DNA of 64,000 nt from an uncultured Oscillospiraceae bacterium (GTDB taxonomy: Bacteria; Bacillota; Clostridia; Oscillospirales; Oscillospiraceae). Shown here one piece after another: positions 38,857 through 47,421 of the stretch (the first letter of the stretch is position 1; each line of letters begins with the position of its first letter). A program made the position numbers and the translations under genes. The stretch covers positions 19,844 through 83,843 of the forward strand of contig CAJUEC010000008.1 of NCBI GenBank assembly GCA_910585155.1, written 5' to 3'. A model generated the notes under the pieces. The model was not told the DNA's origin. It made no database searches and saw only the letters and a program-made list of their open reading frames with translations.

Positions 38857-39606
38857 TTATGTGCCGGCCTTGACAAATACATGGTGATCCGCTGTGGACA
38901 ATTCCGGCTGAAACCGGTACCCCAGCTGGTCAAACGCCTGGATATCGGCCCAATTCGTGACCTTGTTCTCCGCCAGCCAGCGCACCATCTGCCCCCGGGC
39001 CATTTTGCACATGGTGCCCTTTTCGACGACCCTGCCCTCCTTCCACTGGCCGAAGGTGCAGGTGAGAAAGCGGACGGCTTTGGGCAGGTGGGGCTCCACC
39101 GCGCGGCTGTACTCCTTGGAGGCCAGGTTGAGCACGAAATCCGTCTCGGCGGCAAGCTGGCGGGCCAGGTCGCCGCCCCAGAACTGGTACAGGTCCCGGT
39201 GGCCGTCCACCGGCAGCCTGGCCTGCATCTCCAGCCGGTAGGGGGTCACGCCGTGGAAGGGCCCCAGCAGGCCGTAGAAGCCGGACAGGATGCGCAGGTG
39301 TTCCCGAAGGTAGTCCAGCTGGGCCGTGTCCATCACCCTGGGGGCCATGTACTGGTACTGAATGCCCTCGTAGGAGAGAACGGCCGGGGTGAGGCGGCGG
39401 CGCAGGTCCATGGAGGACAGCCGCTGGAGGTTCAGCCGGGCGATGGCGTCATTGCACCTCCAGAGGGCTTGCAGTTCGGCTGGGGTCATTTCCTGGAGGG
39501 CCGCCTTCAGCCGCTGGGCCCGCTCCAGAAAGAGGGGCAGGCCGTCCACCGCAAAGCTGTCCGTATCCACCGCCATTTTCTTGGCGGGCGAGATGATGAT
39601 CCGCAT
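38857..39606 (-). CDS. yaaA: YaaA / UPF0246 peroxide-stress protein
   Basis: 249 residues, family length. Begins MRIIISPAKKMAVDTD and shows SFYGLLGPFHGVTPYRLEMQ-type core (GFYGLLGPFHGVTPYRLEM) and the C-terminal FLTCTFGQWKEGRVVEKGT region. Known: YaaA lowers free iron and limits peroxide damage in E. coli and binds DNA. Its place opposite the peroxiredoxin bcp suits an oxidative-stress role. It ends the asd-dapA-dapB-yaaA run: its ATG lies 14 bases after the dapB stop. Confidence 0.93.
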   Translation of the reverse strand: MRIIISPAKKMAVDTDSFAVDGLPLFLERAQRLKAALQEMTPAELQALWRCNDAIARLNLQRLSSMDLRRRLTPAVLSYEGIQYQYMAPRVMDTAQLDYLREHLRILSGFYGLLGPFHGVTPYRLEMQARLPVDGHRDLYQFWGGDLARQLAAETDFVLNLASKEYSRAVEPHLPKAVRFLTCTFGQWKEGRVVEKGTMCKMARGQMVRWLAENKVTNWADIQAFDQLGYRFQPELSTADHHVFVKAGT

Positions 39607-39619
39607 GGCGCCCGTTTCA

Positions 39620-40378
39620 TCAGCGGGCGATGAGGTGGGACATGTCGTACAGCCCCGGCGCGTCCACCCCGGCCAGGAATTTCGCCGCCTTCACCGCCCC
39701 CGCGGCGAACACCTCCCGGCTGGCGGCGCGGTGGGTGAGCTCGATCACCTCGTCCCGCCCGGCGAACACCACGGTGTGGTCCCCCACGATGGTACCCCCC
39801 CGGAGGGAGGACATGCCGATCTCCCGCCGGTCCCGGGGCCTGCGGACGCTGTGCCGGTCGTAGACAAAGGAGGGCTCATAGGGCAGCGCCCCGGCGGCGG
39901 CCTCCGCCAGCATCAGGGCGGTGCCGCTGGGGGCGTCCAGCTTCCGGCGGTGGTGGCGCTCCTCGATCTCGATGTCGAAATCCTCCCCCAGCAGGGCGGC
40001 GGCCCGGCGCACCAGGTCCATCAGCACGTTGATGCCCAGGGACATGTTGGCGGAGCGGAAGATGGGGATGGACTGCGCCGCCTGACGGACCTGCTCCAGC
40101 TGCTCCTCCGAGTAGCCGGTGGTGGCCAGCACCACGGGCAGCCTGCGCGCGGCGCACAGCTCCAGCAGGGGGCCCAGGGCGGCGGGGTGGGAGAAATCAA
40201 TCACCGCGTCCGCCTCCACAGTGCAGGCGGCGGGGGTGGGGAAGACGGGGAAGCCCTCCATGGGCTGGGCCAGCAGGTCGATGCCCGCCGCGGTCTCAAT
40301 CTCGGGGTCGTTGGCGCAGATGTCGGCCACCACCCGGCCCATGTGGCCGCAGCAGCCGGAGATAATGATCTTTCGCAT
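39620..40378 (-). CDS. dapB: 4-hydroxy-tetrahydrodipicolinate reductase
   Basis: 252 residues. Second committed step of lysine/diaminopimelate synthesis. N-terminal nucleotide loop SGCCGHMGRVV, DFSHPAAL, ATTGY, and the catalytic EERHHRRKLDAPSGTA. The ATG at 40378 after AAAGGAG decides the start. Lies 56 bases after dapA in an asd-dapA-dapB operon. Confidence 0.96.
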   Translation of the reverse strand: MRKIIISGCCGHMGRVVADICANDPEIETAAGIDLLAQPMEGFPVFPTPAACTVEADAVIDFSHPAALGPLLELCAARRLPVVLATTGYSEEQLEQVRQAAQSIPIFRSANMSLGINVLMDLVRRAAALLGEDFDIEIEERHHRRKLDAPSGTALMLAEAAAGALPYEPSFVYDRHSVRRPRDRREIGMSSLRGGTIVGDHTVVFAGRDEVIELTHRAASREVFAAGAVKAAKFLAGVDAPGLYDMSHLIAR

Positions 40379-40434
40379 GAAAATGGCTCCTTTGTATGCG
40401 CGCCCCGCCTGCTCGCGGCGGCTCGGGCGCTGTT

Positions 40435-41325
40435 TTATTGCAGCAGGCCCGCCCGGGTCATGGCGCGGCGCAGGACCTCCAGGTTCTTCTCCGAGATGTC
40501 GCACAGGGGCAGGCGCAGGGGGCCCGCCTCCATGCCCAGCAGGTTCATGGCCGCCTTGATAGGGATGGGATTGACCTCGGTGAACAGCGCGTCGATCAGG
40601 TCCATGTACTGGATCTGGAGCTGGGAGGCGGCGGCGAAGTCGTTGTCCAGGCACAGCCGGGTCATCTTGACCATCACCTCGGGGACGATGTTGGAGGCCA
40701 CGGAGATGACCCCCTTGGCCCCCAGGGCCATCATGGGCACCACCTGGTCGTCGTTGCCCGACCAGATGTAGAAGTCGTCCCCGCACAAAAACCGGGTGTG
40801 GGCCAGCAGGGAGAAGTTTCCGCTGGCCTCTTTCACGCCGTTGATCTTGGGGTTCTGGGCCAGTGCCTGGTAGGTCTCTGCGGTGAAGGACACGCCGGTG
40901 CGGCTGGGCACATTGTAGAGGATGATGGGCAGCTCCACCCGGTCGGCGATGTACTCATAGTGCTTGATGAGCCCCGCCTGGCTGGCCTTGTTGTAGTAGG
41001 GGGTGACGTGGAGCAGGGCGTCCGCCCCGGAGTCCTGGGCGTGCTGGGACAGGTAGACGGCGGCGGAGGTGTCGTTGGACCCCGCCCCCGCGATCACCTT
41101 CACCCGGTGGTTCACCCGCTTGACGCAGAACTCCACGGCGGCGATGTGCTCCCGGATGGACATGGTGGCGGACTCGCCGGTGGTGCCGCACACGCACACC
41201 GCGTCCACCCCCGCCTCGATCTGGGCGTCGATGAGCCTGCCGAAGGCGTCGTAGTTGATGATATTGTTCTGGTCAAAGGGGGTGACCAGGGCGGGGCAGG
41301 AGCCGGTAAAAACGGGAGTTCTCAT
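40435..41325 (-). CDS. dapA: 4-hydroxy-tetrahydrodipicolinate synthase
   Basis: 296 residues. Condenses pyruvate with aspartate semialdehyde. GTTGES (48-53), YNVPSRTG with the catalytic Tyr (about 137), and the Schiff-base lysine K165 in GVKEASGN. ATG after GAAAGG. Follows asd by 100 bases. Confidence 0.96.
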   Translation of the reverse strand: MRTPVFTGSCPALVTPFDQNNIINYDAFGRLIDAQIEAGVDAVCVCGTTGESATMSIREHIAAVEFCVKRVNHRVKVIAGAGSNDTSAAVYLSQHAQDSGADALLHVTPYYNKASQAGLIKHYEYIADRVELPIILYNVPSRTGVSFTAETYQALAQNPKINGVKEASGNFSLLAHTRFLCGDDFYIWSGNDDQVVPMMALGAKGVISVASNIVPEVMVKMTRLCLDNDFAAASQLQIQYMDLIDALFTEVNPIPIKAAMNLLGMEAGPLRLPLCDISEKNLEVLRRAMTRAGLLQ

Positions 41326-41425
41326 AAACAGCATCCTTTCAATGGTGGGATAAAGGGGCCTCGAAAAGCCGGTCTTTGGCTTTTTGGGGAGAGGAGGAGC
41401 AAGGGAGCAAAGCGAGAAATGGCCG

Positions 41426-42535
41426 TCAGGCCGTTCCGAGCGGCGCGGACTTTGCTCTGACGATATACCCCTCGGCGCACAGCAGCTCGGCCAGCTCCAC
41501 GCCGCCGCCCGCCGCGCCCCGCAGGGTGTTGTGGGACAGGGAGACGAACTTGTAGTCGTACTGGGTGTCCGGGCGCAGCCGTCCGATGGACACCGCCATG
41601 CCCCCCTCCAGGTCCCGGTCCAGCTTGGCCTGGGGCCGGTCGGGCTCCTCAAAGTAGTGGAGGAACTGCTTGGGGGCGGTAGGCAGGTTCAGCTCCTGGG
41701 CGCGGCCCTGGAACCTGGCCCAGGCCTCCTTCATCTGCTCCATGGTGGGCTTGTTTTTAAAGGTGACGAAGGCGGCGGCGGTGTGGCCGTTGGACACGGG
41801 CACCCGCAGGCACTGGGCGGTGATGGAGGTCCCCTGGGCGTTGACGATGACGCCGTTCTCCACCCGGCCCCACACCTTCAGCGGCTCCTGCTCGCTCTTC
41901 TCCTCCTCGCCGCCGATATAGGGGATCAGGTTATCCACCATCTCGGGCCAGGTGGCAAAGGTCTTGCCCGCGCCGGAGATGGCCTGGTAGGTGCACACCA
42001 GCACCTTCTCCACGCCAAACTCCCGCAGGGGGGACAGGGCGGGGACGTAGCTCTGGATGGAGCAGTTGGACTTCACCGCGATGAAGCCCCGCTGGGTGCC
42101 CAGCCGGGCCCGCTGGGCCTTGATGACCTCAATGTGCTCCGGGTTCACCTCGGGGATGACCATGGGCACGTCGGGGGTCCAGCGGTGGGCGGAGTTGTTG
42201 GACACCACCGGGCACTCGTGCCGGGCGTACTCCTCCTCCAGGGCGCGGATCTCGTCCTTCTTCATGTCCACGGCGGAGAACACGAAGTCCACCATGCCGC
42301 AGATCTTCTCTACATCGTCCTGGGCGGAGAGCAGCACCAGGCCGCGGGCCTCCTCCGGGATGGGGGTGTCCATGGCCCAGCGGCCCGCCACCGCGTCCTC
42401 GTACCGCTTGCCGGCGGAGCGGGGGCTGGCGGCCACCACGGTGAGCTGGAACCAGGGGTGGTTCTCCATCAGGGTGACGAAGCGCTGGCCCACCATGCCG
42501 GTGGCGCCGATGACGCCCACTTTATATTTTTCCAT
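41426..42535 (-). CDS. asd: aspartate-semialdehyde dehydrogenase
   Basis: 369 residues, the longer subfamily otherwise found in archaea and many anaerobes. NADP loop GVIGATGMVGQRF, nucleophile C158 in SNCSIQ, the substrate segment QAISGAGK. First gene of asd-dapA-dapB; makes the branch-point intermediate for lysine, threonine and methionine. ATG after AGGAGGAG. The 117-base leader contains ordinary hairpins but not the lysine-riboswitch core that I would expect to recognise. Confidence 0.95.
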   Translation of the reverse strand: MEKYKVGVIGATGMVGQRFVTLMENHPWFQLTVVAASPRSAGKRYEDAVAGRWAMDTPIPEEARGLVLLSAQDDVEKICGMVDFVFSAVDMKKDEIRALEEEYARHECPVVSNNSAHRWTPDVPMVIPEVNPEHIEVIKAQRARLGTQRGFIAVKSNCSIQSYVPALSPLREFGVEKVLVCTYQAISGAGKTFATWPEMVDNLIPYIGGEEEKSEQEPLKVWGRVENGVIVNAQGTSITAQCLRVPVSNGHTAAAFVTFKNKPTMEQMKEAWARFQGRAQELNLPTAPKQFLHYFEEPDRPQAKLDRDLEGGMAVSIGRLRPDTQYDYKFVSLSHNTLRGAAGGGVELAELLCAEGYIVRAKSAPLGTA

Positions 42536-42575
42536 ATGGCTCTCCTCCTGTGCGCTCCGCCGGGGAAATTGGGGC

Positions 42576-42604
42576 TTGCGGCTGGCCGGCGGATACGCTA
42601 TAAT
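42576..42604 (+). promoter_or_regulatory. promoter of the spoIID-like gene
   Basis: TTGCGG (42576-42581), 17 bases, TATAAT (42599-42604); the transcript would have a leader of about 115 bases that includes a CGCGCC / GGCGCG hairpin (42624-42639). Overlaps the asd leader on the other strand. Confidence 0.6.
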
Positions 42605-42658
42605 AATAAAAATCCTGTCGAAACGCGCCCAGGGGCGCGGACATATATAGTCTATACC

Positions 42659-42687
42659 ACTATAACATCAACGCGCTAAAGTGTCAA
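42659..42687 (-). promoter_or_regulatory. promoter of asd-dapA-dapB
   Basis: Minus strand: perfect TTGACA (42687-42682), 17 bases, TATAGT (42664-42659). Confidence 0.85.
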
Positions 42688-42726
42688 TTTTGCGTTGCCG
42701 CCGGAAGTGGAGAAATGGAGCACCTC

Positions 42727-44463
42727 ATGAGGGGAAAATTCGTGCAAATTGCAGTCTTGTGCCTTGTGCTGGCCCTTCTGACGGGGCTGGCGGGGGAGCC
42801 GGCCCAGGCCGCCGCCCCCGCCGCCCAGGGGCAGGGTGAGCTCATCCGGGTGGGGCTCCACTACGGCACCGGCGCCATGGAGGGGCTGAATCTGGAGAAC
42901 AGCGTGGGCTCCGGCTACCGCTTCGGGTACTATGACAGCGGCAGCCAGTTTGTGGCCCTGGGCTCCACCCCCCAGAAGGCCATCTCCGTGGTGGAGACCA
43001 TGAACGTCTACTACGGCGCCTATGACGGCTATACCAGCTATCACACCGCCCCCATCTCCTCCGTGGTGGTGGGGGAGTACCACCTCCAGCTCCCCGGCAG
43101 CTACGCCACCTTTGCCGACGCCCAGGCCGCCGCGTCCTACTACGGCGGCTTTCCGGCCTGTATCGGCGGGGTGTTTTACGCCCGGGTGGGCAGCTACACC
43201 ACCCGGGACGGGGCGCTGGCGGGCCAGGCGTCGCTGGCCGCCCAGGGGGTGGCGGCGGAGCTGTGCGGCACCTCCGCCTACGGCGTCAGCGTGGTGGTCA
43301 CCGGCACCAGCACCATCCTTTTCCAGTACGACGACCTGGGCCAGGGCACCGGCCTGGGCGTCCTGCCCGGGGCGGCGGAGACCGGCGAGAAGTGCGTCAC
43401 CTTGAGCAAGGGGTTCCGCTATTACGGCGGCTTCCGCTTCGAGCGGATCAAGGGCGGCGCGCTGACGGTGGTGAACATCCTGGGGATGGAGGACTACCTG
43501 AAGGGGGTGGTCTCCATTGAGATGAGCGACAGCTGGCCCATGGAGGCGCTGAAGGCCCAGGCGGTGGCCGCCCGCAGCTACGCCGTGGCCCTGCGCAACA
43601 CCCACAGCGCCCACCACTTCGACCTGTGCTACGACACCCACTGTCAGGCCTACTTCGGCCTGAATCTGGCGGGGGCCAACTGCGACGCGGCGGTGGACCA
43701 GACCGCCGGGCAGGTGGCCCTCTGGGAGGGGCAGGCGGCCTGCACCTACTACCACGCCAGCAACGGCGGGGCCAGCGAGAGCATCTCGGTGGTCTGGGGC
43801 AGCAACCAGGCCAAATACCCCTATCTGGTGGGGGTGGCGGACCCCTACGAGACCTACGACAGCAGCTGGACGCGCTCCTTCACCGGGGCCGTCCTGGCGT
43901 CCAAGCTCCAGGCCCGGGGCTACGGCGTGAGCGGCACCATTACCGCCATCGAGGTGACGGCGCTGACGGAGGCGGGCAACCCCCGGCTGGTGACCTTCAC
44001 CGACAGCGCCGGGAAGCGGTTCCCCGTGAGCACGTCGGAGCTGGTGGGCAAGCTGCTGTTTCTGCCCTCCTACCGCTACGGCTTTGACAGCGCGGCGGTG
44101 GCGCCCCAGCCCGCCCCCTCCTCCGGCGGCCTGTCCATCAACGGGACCACGGTGGACGGCGCCGCGGGGCTGTACGCCATCGACGGCAATGGGAACCTCT
44201 CCCCCGTGGGGGGGGACGCGTATATCATCACCGAAAGCGGCGTGTCCCAGCTGTCCCAGGCCGGGAGCGGCGGCGGGACCGGCGGCGGTGGCGGCCTGAG
44301 CGCCACCACCGGCAGCAACGGGACGTTCACCTTTGTGGGCCGGGGCTCGGGCCACAATATCGGCATGAGCCAGCGGGGGGCGCAGGCCATGGCCCAGCAG
44401 GGGTATACTTATGTGGAGATCCTCCAGTTCTACTATACTGGCATTACGGTGGGATATACGTGA
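42727..44463 (+). CDS. SpoIID/LytB-domain protein, secreted
   Basis: 578 residues from the ATG at 42727 (GGAG six bases upstream; the ATG at 42715 is too close to a ribosome site). Signal peptide at 1-29 (MRGKFVQIAVLCLVLALLTG...AQA). A SPOR-like region (about 110-150), then the SpoIID/LytB domain (about 240-400: GMEDYLKGVVSIEM, WPMEALKAQAVAARSYA), then a low-complexity Gly-rich linker and a C-terminal piece of the same fold (FVGRGSGHNIGMSQRGAQAMA). Known: SpoIID is a lytic transglycosylase on denuded peptidoglycan during engulfment; LytB-type relatives act on the wall in growing cells. It overlaps queA by four bases. Confidence 0.9.
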   Translation: MRGKFVQIAVLCLVLALLTGLAGEPAQAAAPAAQGQGELIRVGLHYGTGAMEGLNLENSVGSGYRFGYYDSGSQFVALGSTPQKAISVVETMNVYYGAYDGYTSYHTAPISSVVVGEYHLQLPGSYATFADAQAAASYYGGFPACIGGVFYARVGSYTTRDGALAGQASLAAQGVAAELCGTSAYGVSVVVTGTSTILFQYDDLGQGTGLGVLPGAAETGEKCVTLSKGFRYYGGFRFERIKGGALTVVNILGMEDYLKGVVSIEMSDSWPMEALKAQAVAARSYAVALRNTHSAHHFDLCYDTHCQAYFGLNLAGANCDAAVDQTAGQVALWEGQAACTYYHASNGGASESISVVWGSNQAKYPYLVGVADPYETYDSSWTRSFTGAVLASKLQARGYGVSGTITAIEVTALTEAGNPRLVTFTDSAGKRFPVSTSELVGKLLFLPSYRYGFDSAAVAPQPAPSSGGLSINGTTVDGAAGLYAIDGNGNLSPVGGDAYIITESGVSQLSQAGSGGGTGGGGGLSATTGSNGTFTFVGRGSGHNIGMSQRGAQAMAQQGYTYVEILQFYYTGITVGYT

Positions 44464-45497
44464 AAACCTCTGATTTTTATTTTGACCTGCCCCCGGAGCT
44501 CATCGCCCAGACGCCCCTGGAGCGGCGGGACGGCTCCCGTCTGCTGGCGCTGGACAGGGCCACGGGGGAGACGCGGCACCTGCACTTCTACGACCTGCCC
44601 TCCCTGCTGCGCCCCGGCGACTGCCTGGTGCTCAACGACAGCCGGGTGCTGCCCGCCCGGCTGATCGGCAGGCGGGCGGGGGGCGGCGCCTGCGAGGTGC
44701 TGCTGCTCATCGACCGGGGGGACCGGGTGTGGGAGTGCCTGGTGCGCCCGGGCAGGAAGCTGCGCCCCGGCGCGAGGGTCACCTTTGGGGACGGGGAGCT
44801 GGCCGCCGAGGTGGTGGGCGAGGGGTCGGACGGCAACCGGCTGGTTCGCTTTGACTACGAGGGCATTTTTCTAGAGACCCTGGAGCGGCTGGGCCGGATG
44901 CCCCTGCCCCCCTATATCAAGGCGGAGCTGGAGGATGCGGAGCGCTACCAGACGGTGTACTCCCGGGTGACGGGGTCCGCCGCCGCCCCCACGGCGGGGC
45001 TGCACTTCACCCCCCGGCTGCTGGAGGAGCTCCAGGCCATGGGGGTGCGGGTGTGCTATGTGACCCTCCACGTGGGTCTGGGCACCTTCCGCCCGGTGAA
45101 GGCGGAGAACCTGGACGAGCACGAGATGCACTCGGAGTACTGTGTCATCCCCCAGGAGACCGCCGACGCCGTCAACGAGACCCGGCGGGCGGGGGGAAGG
45201 GTGATCTGCGTGGGCACCACCTCCTGCCGCACCATCGAGAGCTGGGGGGCGGAGGACGGCACCCTGCGGGCCGCGGCGGGGTGGACCAGCATATTCATCT
45301 ACCCCGGCTACCGCTTCAAGGTGCTGGACGGGCTGATCACTAATTTTCACCTGCCCGAGTCCACCCTCATCATGCTGGTGTCCGCCCTGGCGGGGCGGGA
45401 GCGGGTGCTGGCGGCCTACGAGGAGGCGGTGAGGGAGAAATACCGCTTCTTCTCCTTCGGGGACGCCATGTTCATCGGGGAGGGAATCGGCGGGTGA
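44460..45497 (+). CDS. queA: S-adenosylmethionine:tRNA ribosyltransferase-isomerase
   Basis: 345 residues. Queuosine pathway: transfers and isomerises the ribosyl moiety of SAM onto preQ1 at the wobble base. Family motifs: DFYFDLPPELIAQTPLERRD, VLNDSRVLPARLIG, TAGLHFTP, HVGLGTFRPV, TNFHLPESTLIMLVSAL. The GTG start at 44460 overlaps the spoIID-like stop (GTGA), so it is translationally coupled. A strong terminator follows. Confidence 0.96.
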   Translation: MKTSDFYFDLPPELIAQTPLERRDGSRLLALDRATGETRHLHFYDLPSLLRPGDCLVLNDSRVLPARLIGRRAGGGACEVLLLIDRGDRVWECLVRPGRKLRPGARVTFGDGELAAEVVGEGSDGNRLVRFDYEGIFLETLERLGRMPLPPYIKAELEDAERYQTVYSRVTGSAAAPTAGLHFTPRLLEELQAMGVRVCYVTLHVGLGTFRPVKAENLDEHEMHSEYCVIPQETADAVNETRRAGGRVICVGTTSCRTIESWGAEDGTLRAAAGWTSIFIYPGYRFKVLDGLITNFHLPESTLIMLVSALAGRERVLAAYEEAVREKYRFFSFGDAMFIGEGIGG

Positions 45498-45516
45498 TGG
45501 AATCAGTCCTTCCCTA

Positions 45517-45552
45517 AAAAATTCCGGGACCTGTCCAGGTCCCGGAATTTTT
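45517..45552. terminator. bidirectional terminator between queA and HD-GYP-like gene
   Basis: A perfect 16-bp stem AAAAATTCCGGGACCT / AGGTCCCGGAATTTTT with a GTCC loop between converging genes. Confidence 0.93.
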
Positions 45553-45559
45553 GCCGTTT

Positions 45560-47416
45560 TCAGGGGAGCGCCGGGGCGGGGGGATCGGCGGGGCCCCGGG
45601 TCTGGAGAAGGGCGGCCCGCCGCCCCTCCTCCATGGCCCGGCGGAGCAGCTGCGCCGTACCGGCGTCCCGCAGGCGGGCGGTGAGCAGGGGGGAGAAGCG
45701 GCGGCCTTCCAGCTGGACGGCGGACTGCACCGCCTCCTCATAGGTCAGGGCCTCGCCGTTGTAGATTTGGGTGGAGCTGCTGGTGGACTCCAGCCAGTCC
45801 ACCAGCGCCACCACGTCCACCATCTGGCGGCAGGGGCACTCCAGCCGCCTGTAGGCGTCCGGGTAGCCCCGGGAGCCGTCGTACCAGGCGTGGTGGCCCA
45901 GGGCGGCGGGGGCGTAGCGCCGGGTGGACGGCCGCTGGGACAGCAGGGTCTCCCCGGCGATGACGTGGAGGCGGGCCATCTCGGACTCCTCCCGGAACCA
46001 CTGCCGGGCGGTGCGGGAGTAGAGCTCAATGACGCTGAGCTTGCCCACGTCGTGGAACAGGCCGCAGCCCAGGGCGTAGTCCAGCACCTCCCGGCGCTTT
46101 TCCGCCGGGTCCTGGATGGCCTGGAGGAAGCTGGCGTCATCGAAGAACCCGGGGTCGTCCTCCAGAATGAGGCGGCACAGGGCCCGGGCGCCCTCCCCCA
46201 CGGCGCGGGAGTGGAGGTAGAGCTCCGGGGCGAAGCGCAGCAGGAGCTTTTGCAGGAACTCCCCGTAGGAGACGCCGCCGGTCTCCACAAAGGTGAAGGA
46301 GAGCTGGCGCAGGTAGAGGAAGAGCTGCCCGTCCTCCGCCTGCCTGGGGCAGGCGTCCACATAGTCCAGAATCCGGCGGTAGAGCTGCTCCAGATACTCC
46401 CGGCGGGGCGGAATGAGCTCCGGGTACTGCTGGAGGTACTGGCTGTAAAAGGCAGGCAGGGAGATCATGACGTACATGCCGTCGGTGGAGTAGTCGCCGG
46501 CGCTGCCGCCGTCCAGAAGGCCCTCCAGCTTGGACAGCAGCGTGTCCAGCCCGTAGAAGCCGCAGTAGTACTCAATGGCGTGGTAGGCGAAGGCGGATTT
46601 GGCGGGGGGCTGCTTGTGCAGCCGCTCCGCCTCCTGGAACCGCCGCTGGTAGACGATATAGGCGGACTCCATGATGTCGGCCATGTCCTGGGCGGTCATC
46701 ACCTTTTCCTTGCTGTAGGAGATGCTGGAGGCCATGTTCTGGTGGGTGAGGTAGATGAACCGGTCCCAGGGCAGGCCGGGGGCCTTTTCCTGGTAATCCC
46801 GGTCCTGGAGGACCTGAAGGGTGTCCTTCACCAGCCGGATCTTCTCGCTGGGGGACTTGAACTGCCCCAGGGAGATGTTGGCCTTGGCCCGGAGGATGTA
46901 GCCCCGGGTCTCGGTGTCCTCGATCTCGTCGTAGTATTTCAGATAGGCCGCCGCCTCGGTGAAGCACAGCCGCATCCGGGTCATATACCGCTCCACGTCG
47001 GGCAGCTCAAAGCCCACCAGCTTGGAGCACAGGGCGTTGCGCCCCATGCCCAGCCAGTACAGCTCCCGGATCATGGCGGGGCGGTCCCGCTTCTGCCGGG
47101 CCAGGCTGAGCAGGGCCTGGCGGATGTGGCAGAACAGGCCCACGTCCAGCTCCGTTCGGCCGTCGTAGAGCTGGAAGGAGAAGGTCCGCAGCTCCTCCAG
47201 CTCCTCCGCCCCGGCGGAAAACAGGTGGTCCAGCGTGGGGAACAGGCCGGAGCGCAGCAGCTCGATGTTGCGCCGGACCAGCCGGGTGACCTGCGCCTGC
47301 CGCTGGGCGGCGCCGGCGAGGAAGGCTTCGGGGGGCAGCTCCTCCGGCGGGAGGCCGGAGGACAGGGCGGCGAACTGACGCAGGTTGGCGAGGTATTCCT
47401 CCTGGTATGGCTGCAT
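45560..47416 (-). CDS. HD-GYP-like phosphohydrolase with long helical N-terminus
   Basis: 618 residues. The first 380 are helical and not a domain I recognise (TPR-like alternation of Tyr/Leu). The C-terminal part is an HD domain: HSRAVGEGARAL, LFHDVGKLSVIE (HD pair near 457), HVIAGETLL, and LGHHAWYDGSRGYPD (about 507), the last matching the HHxxxDGxGYP mark of HD-GYP c-di-GMP phosphodiesterases. Cytoplasmic. ATG; lies five bases downstream of the hybrid kinase gene and is surely in its operon, so the kinase and a c-di-GMP-type hydrolase probably work together. Confidence 0.88.
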   Translation of the reverse strand: MQPYQEEYLANLRQFAALSSGLPPEELPPEAFLAGAAQRQAQVTRLVRRNIELLRSGLFPTLDHLFSAGAEELEELRTFSFQLYDGRTELDVGLFCHIRQALLSLARQKRDRPAMIRELYWLGMGRNALCSKLVGFELPDVERYMTRMRLCFTEAAAYLKYYDEIEDTETRGYILRAKANISLGQFKSPSEKIRLVKDTLQVLQDRDYQEKAPGLPWDRFIYLTHQNMASSISYSKEKVMTAQDMADIMESAYIVYQRRFQEAERLHKQPPAKSAFAYHAIEYYCGFYGLDTLLSKLEGLLDGGSAGDYSTDGMYVMISLPAFYSQYLQQYPELIPPRREYLEQLYRRILDYVDACPRQAEDGQLFLYLRQLSFTFVETGGVSYGEFLQKLLLRFAPELYLHSRAVGEGARALCRLILEDDPGFFDDASFLQAIQDPAEKRREVLDYALGCGLFHDVGKLSVIELYSRTARQWFREESEMARLHVIAGETLLSQRPSTRRYAPAALGHHAWYDGSRGYPDAYRRLECPCRQMVDVVALVDWLESTSSSTQIYNGEALTYEEAVQSAVQLEGRRFSPLLTARLRDAGTAQLLRRAMEEGRRAALLQTRGPADPPAPALP

Positions 47417-47421
47417 GGCGT

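Noticed and set aside
42536..42655. Possible lysine riboswitch in the asd leader
   Set aside because: The leader is only about 117 bases, shorter than the roughly 170-base lysine element, and shows no multi-helix junction with its conserved loops.
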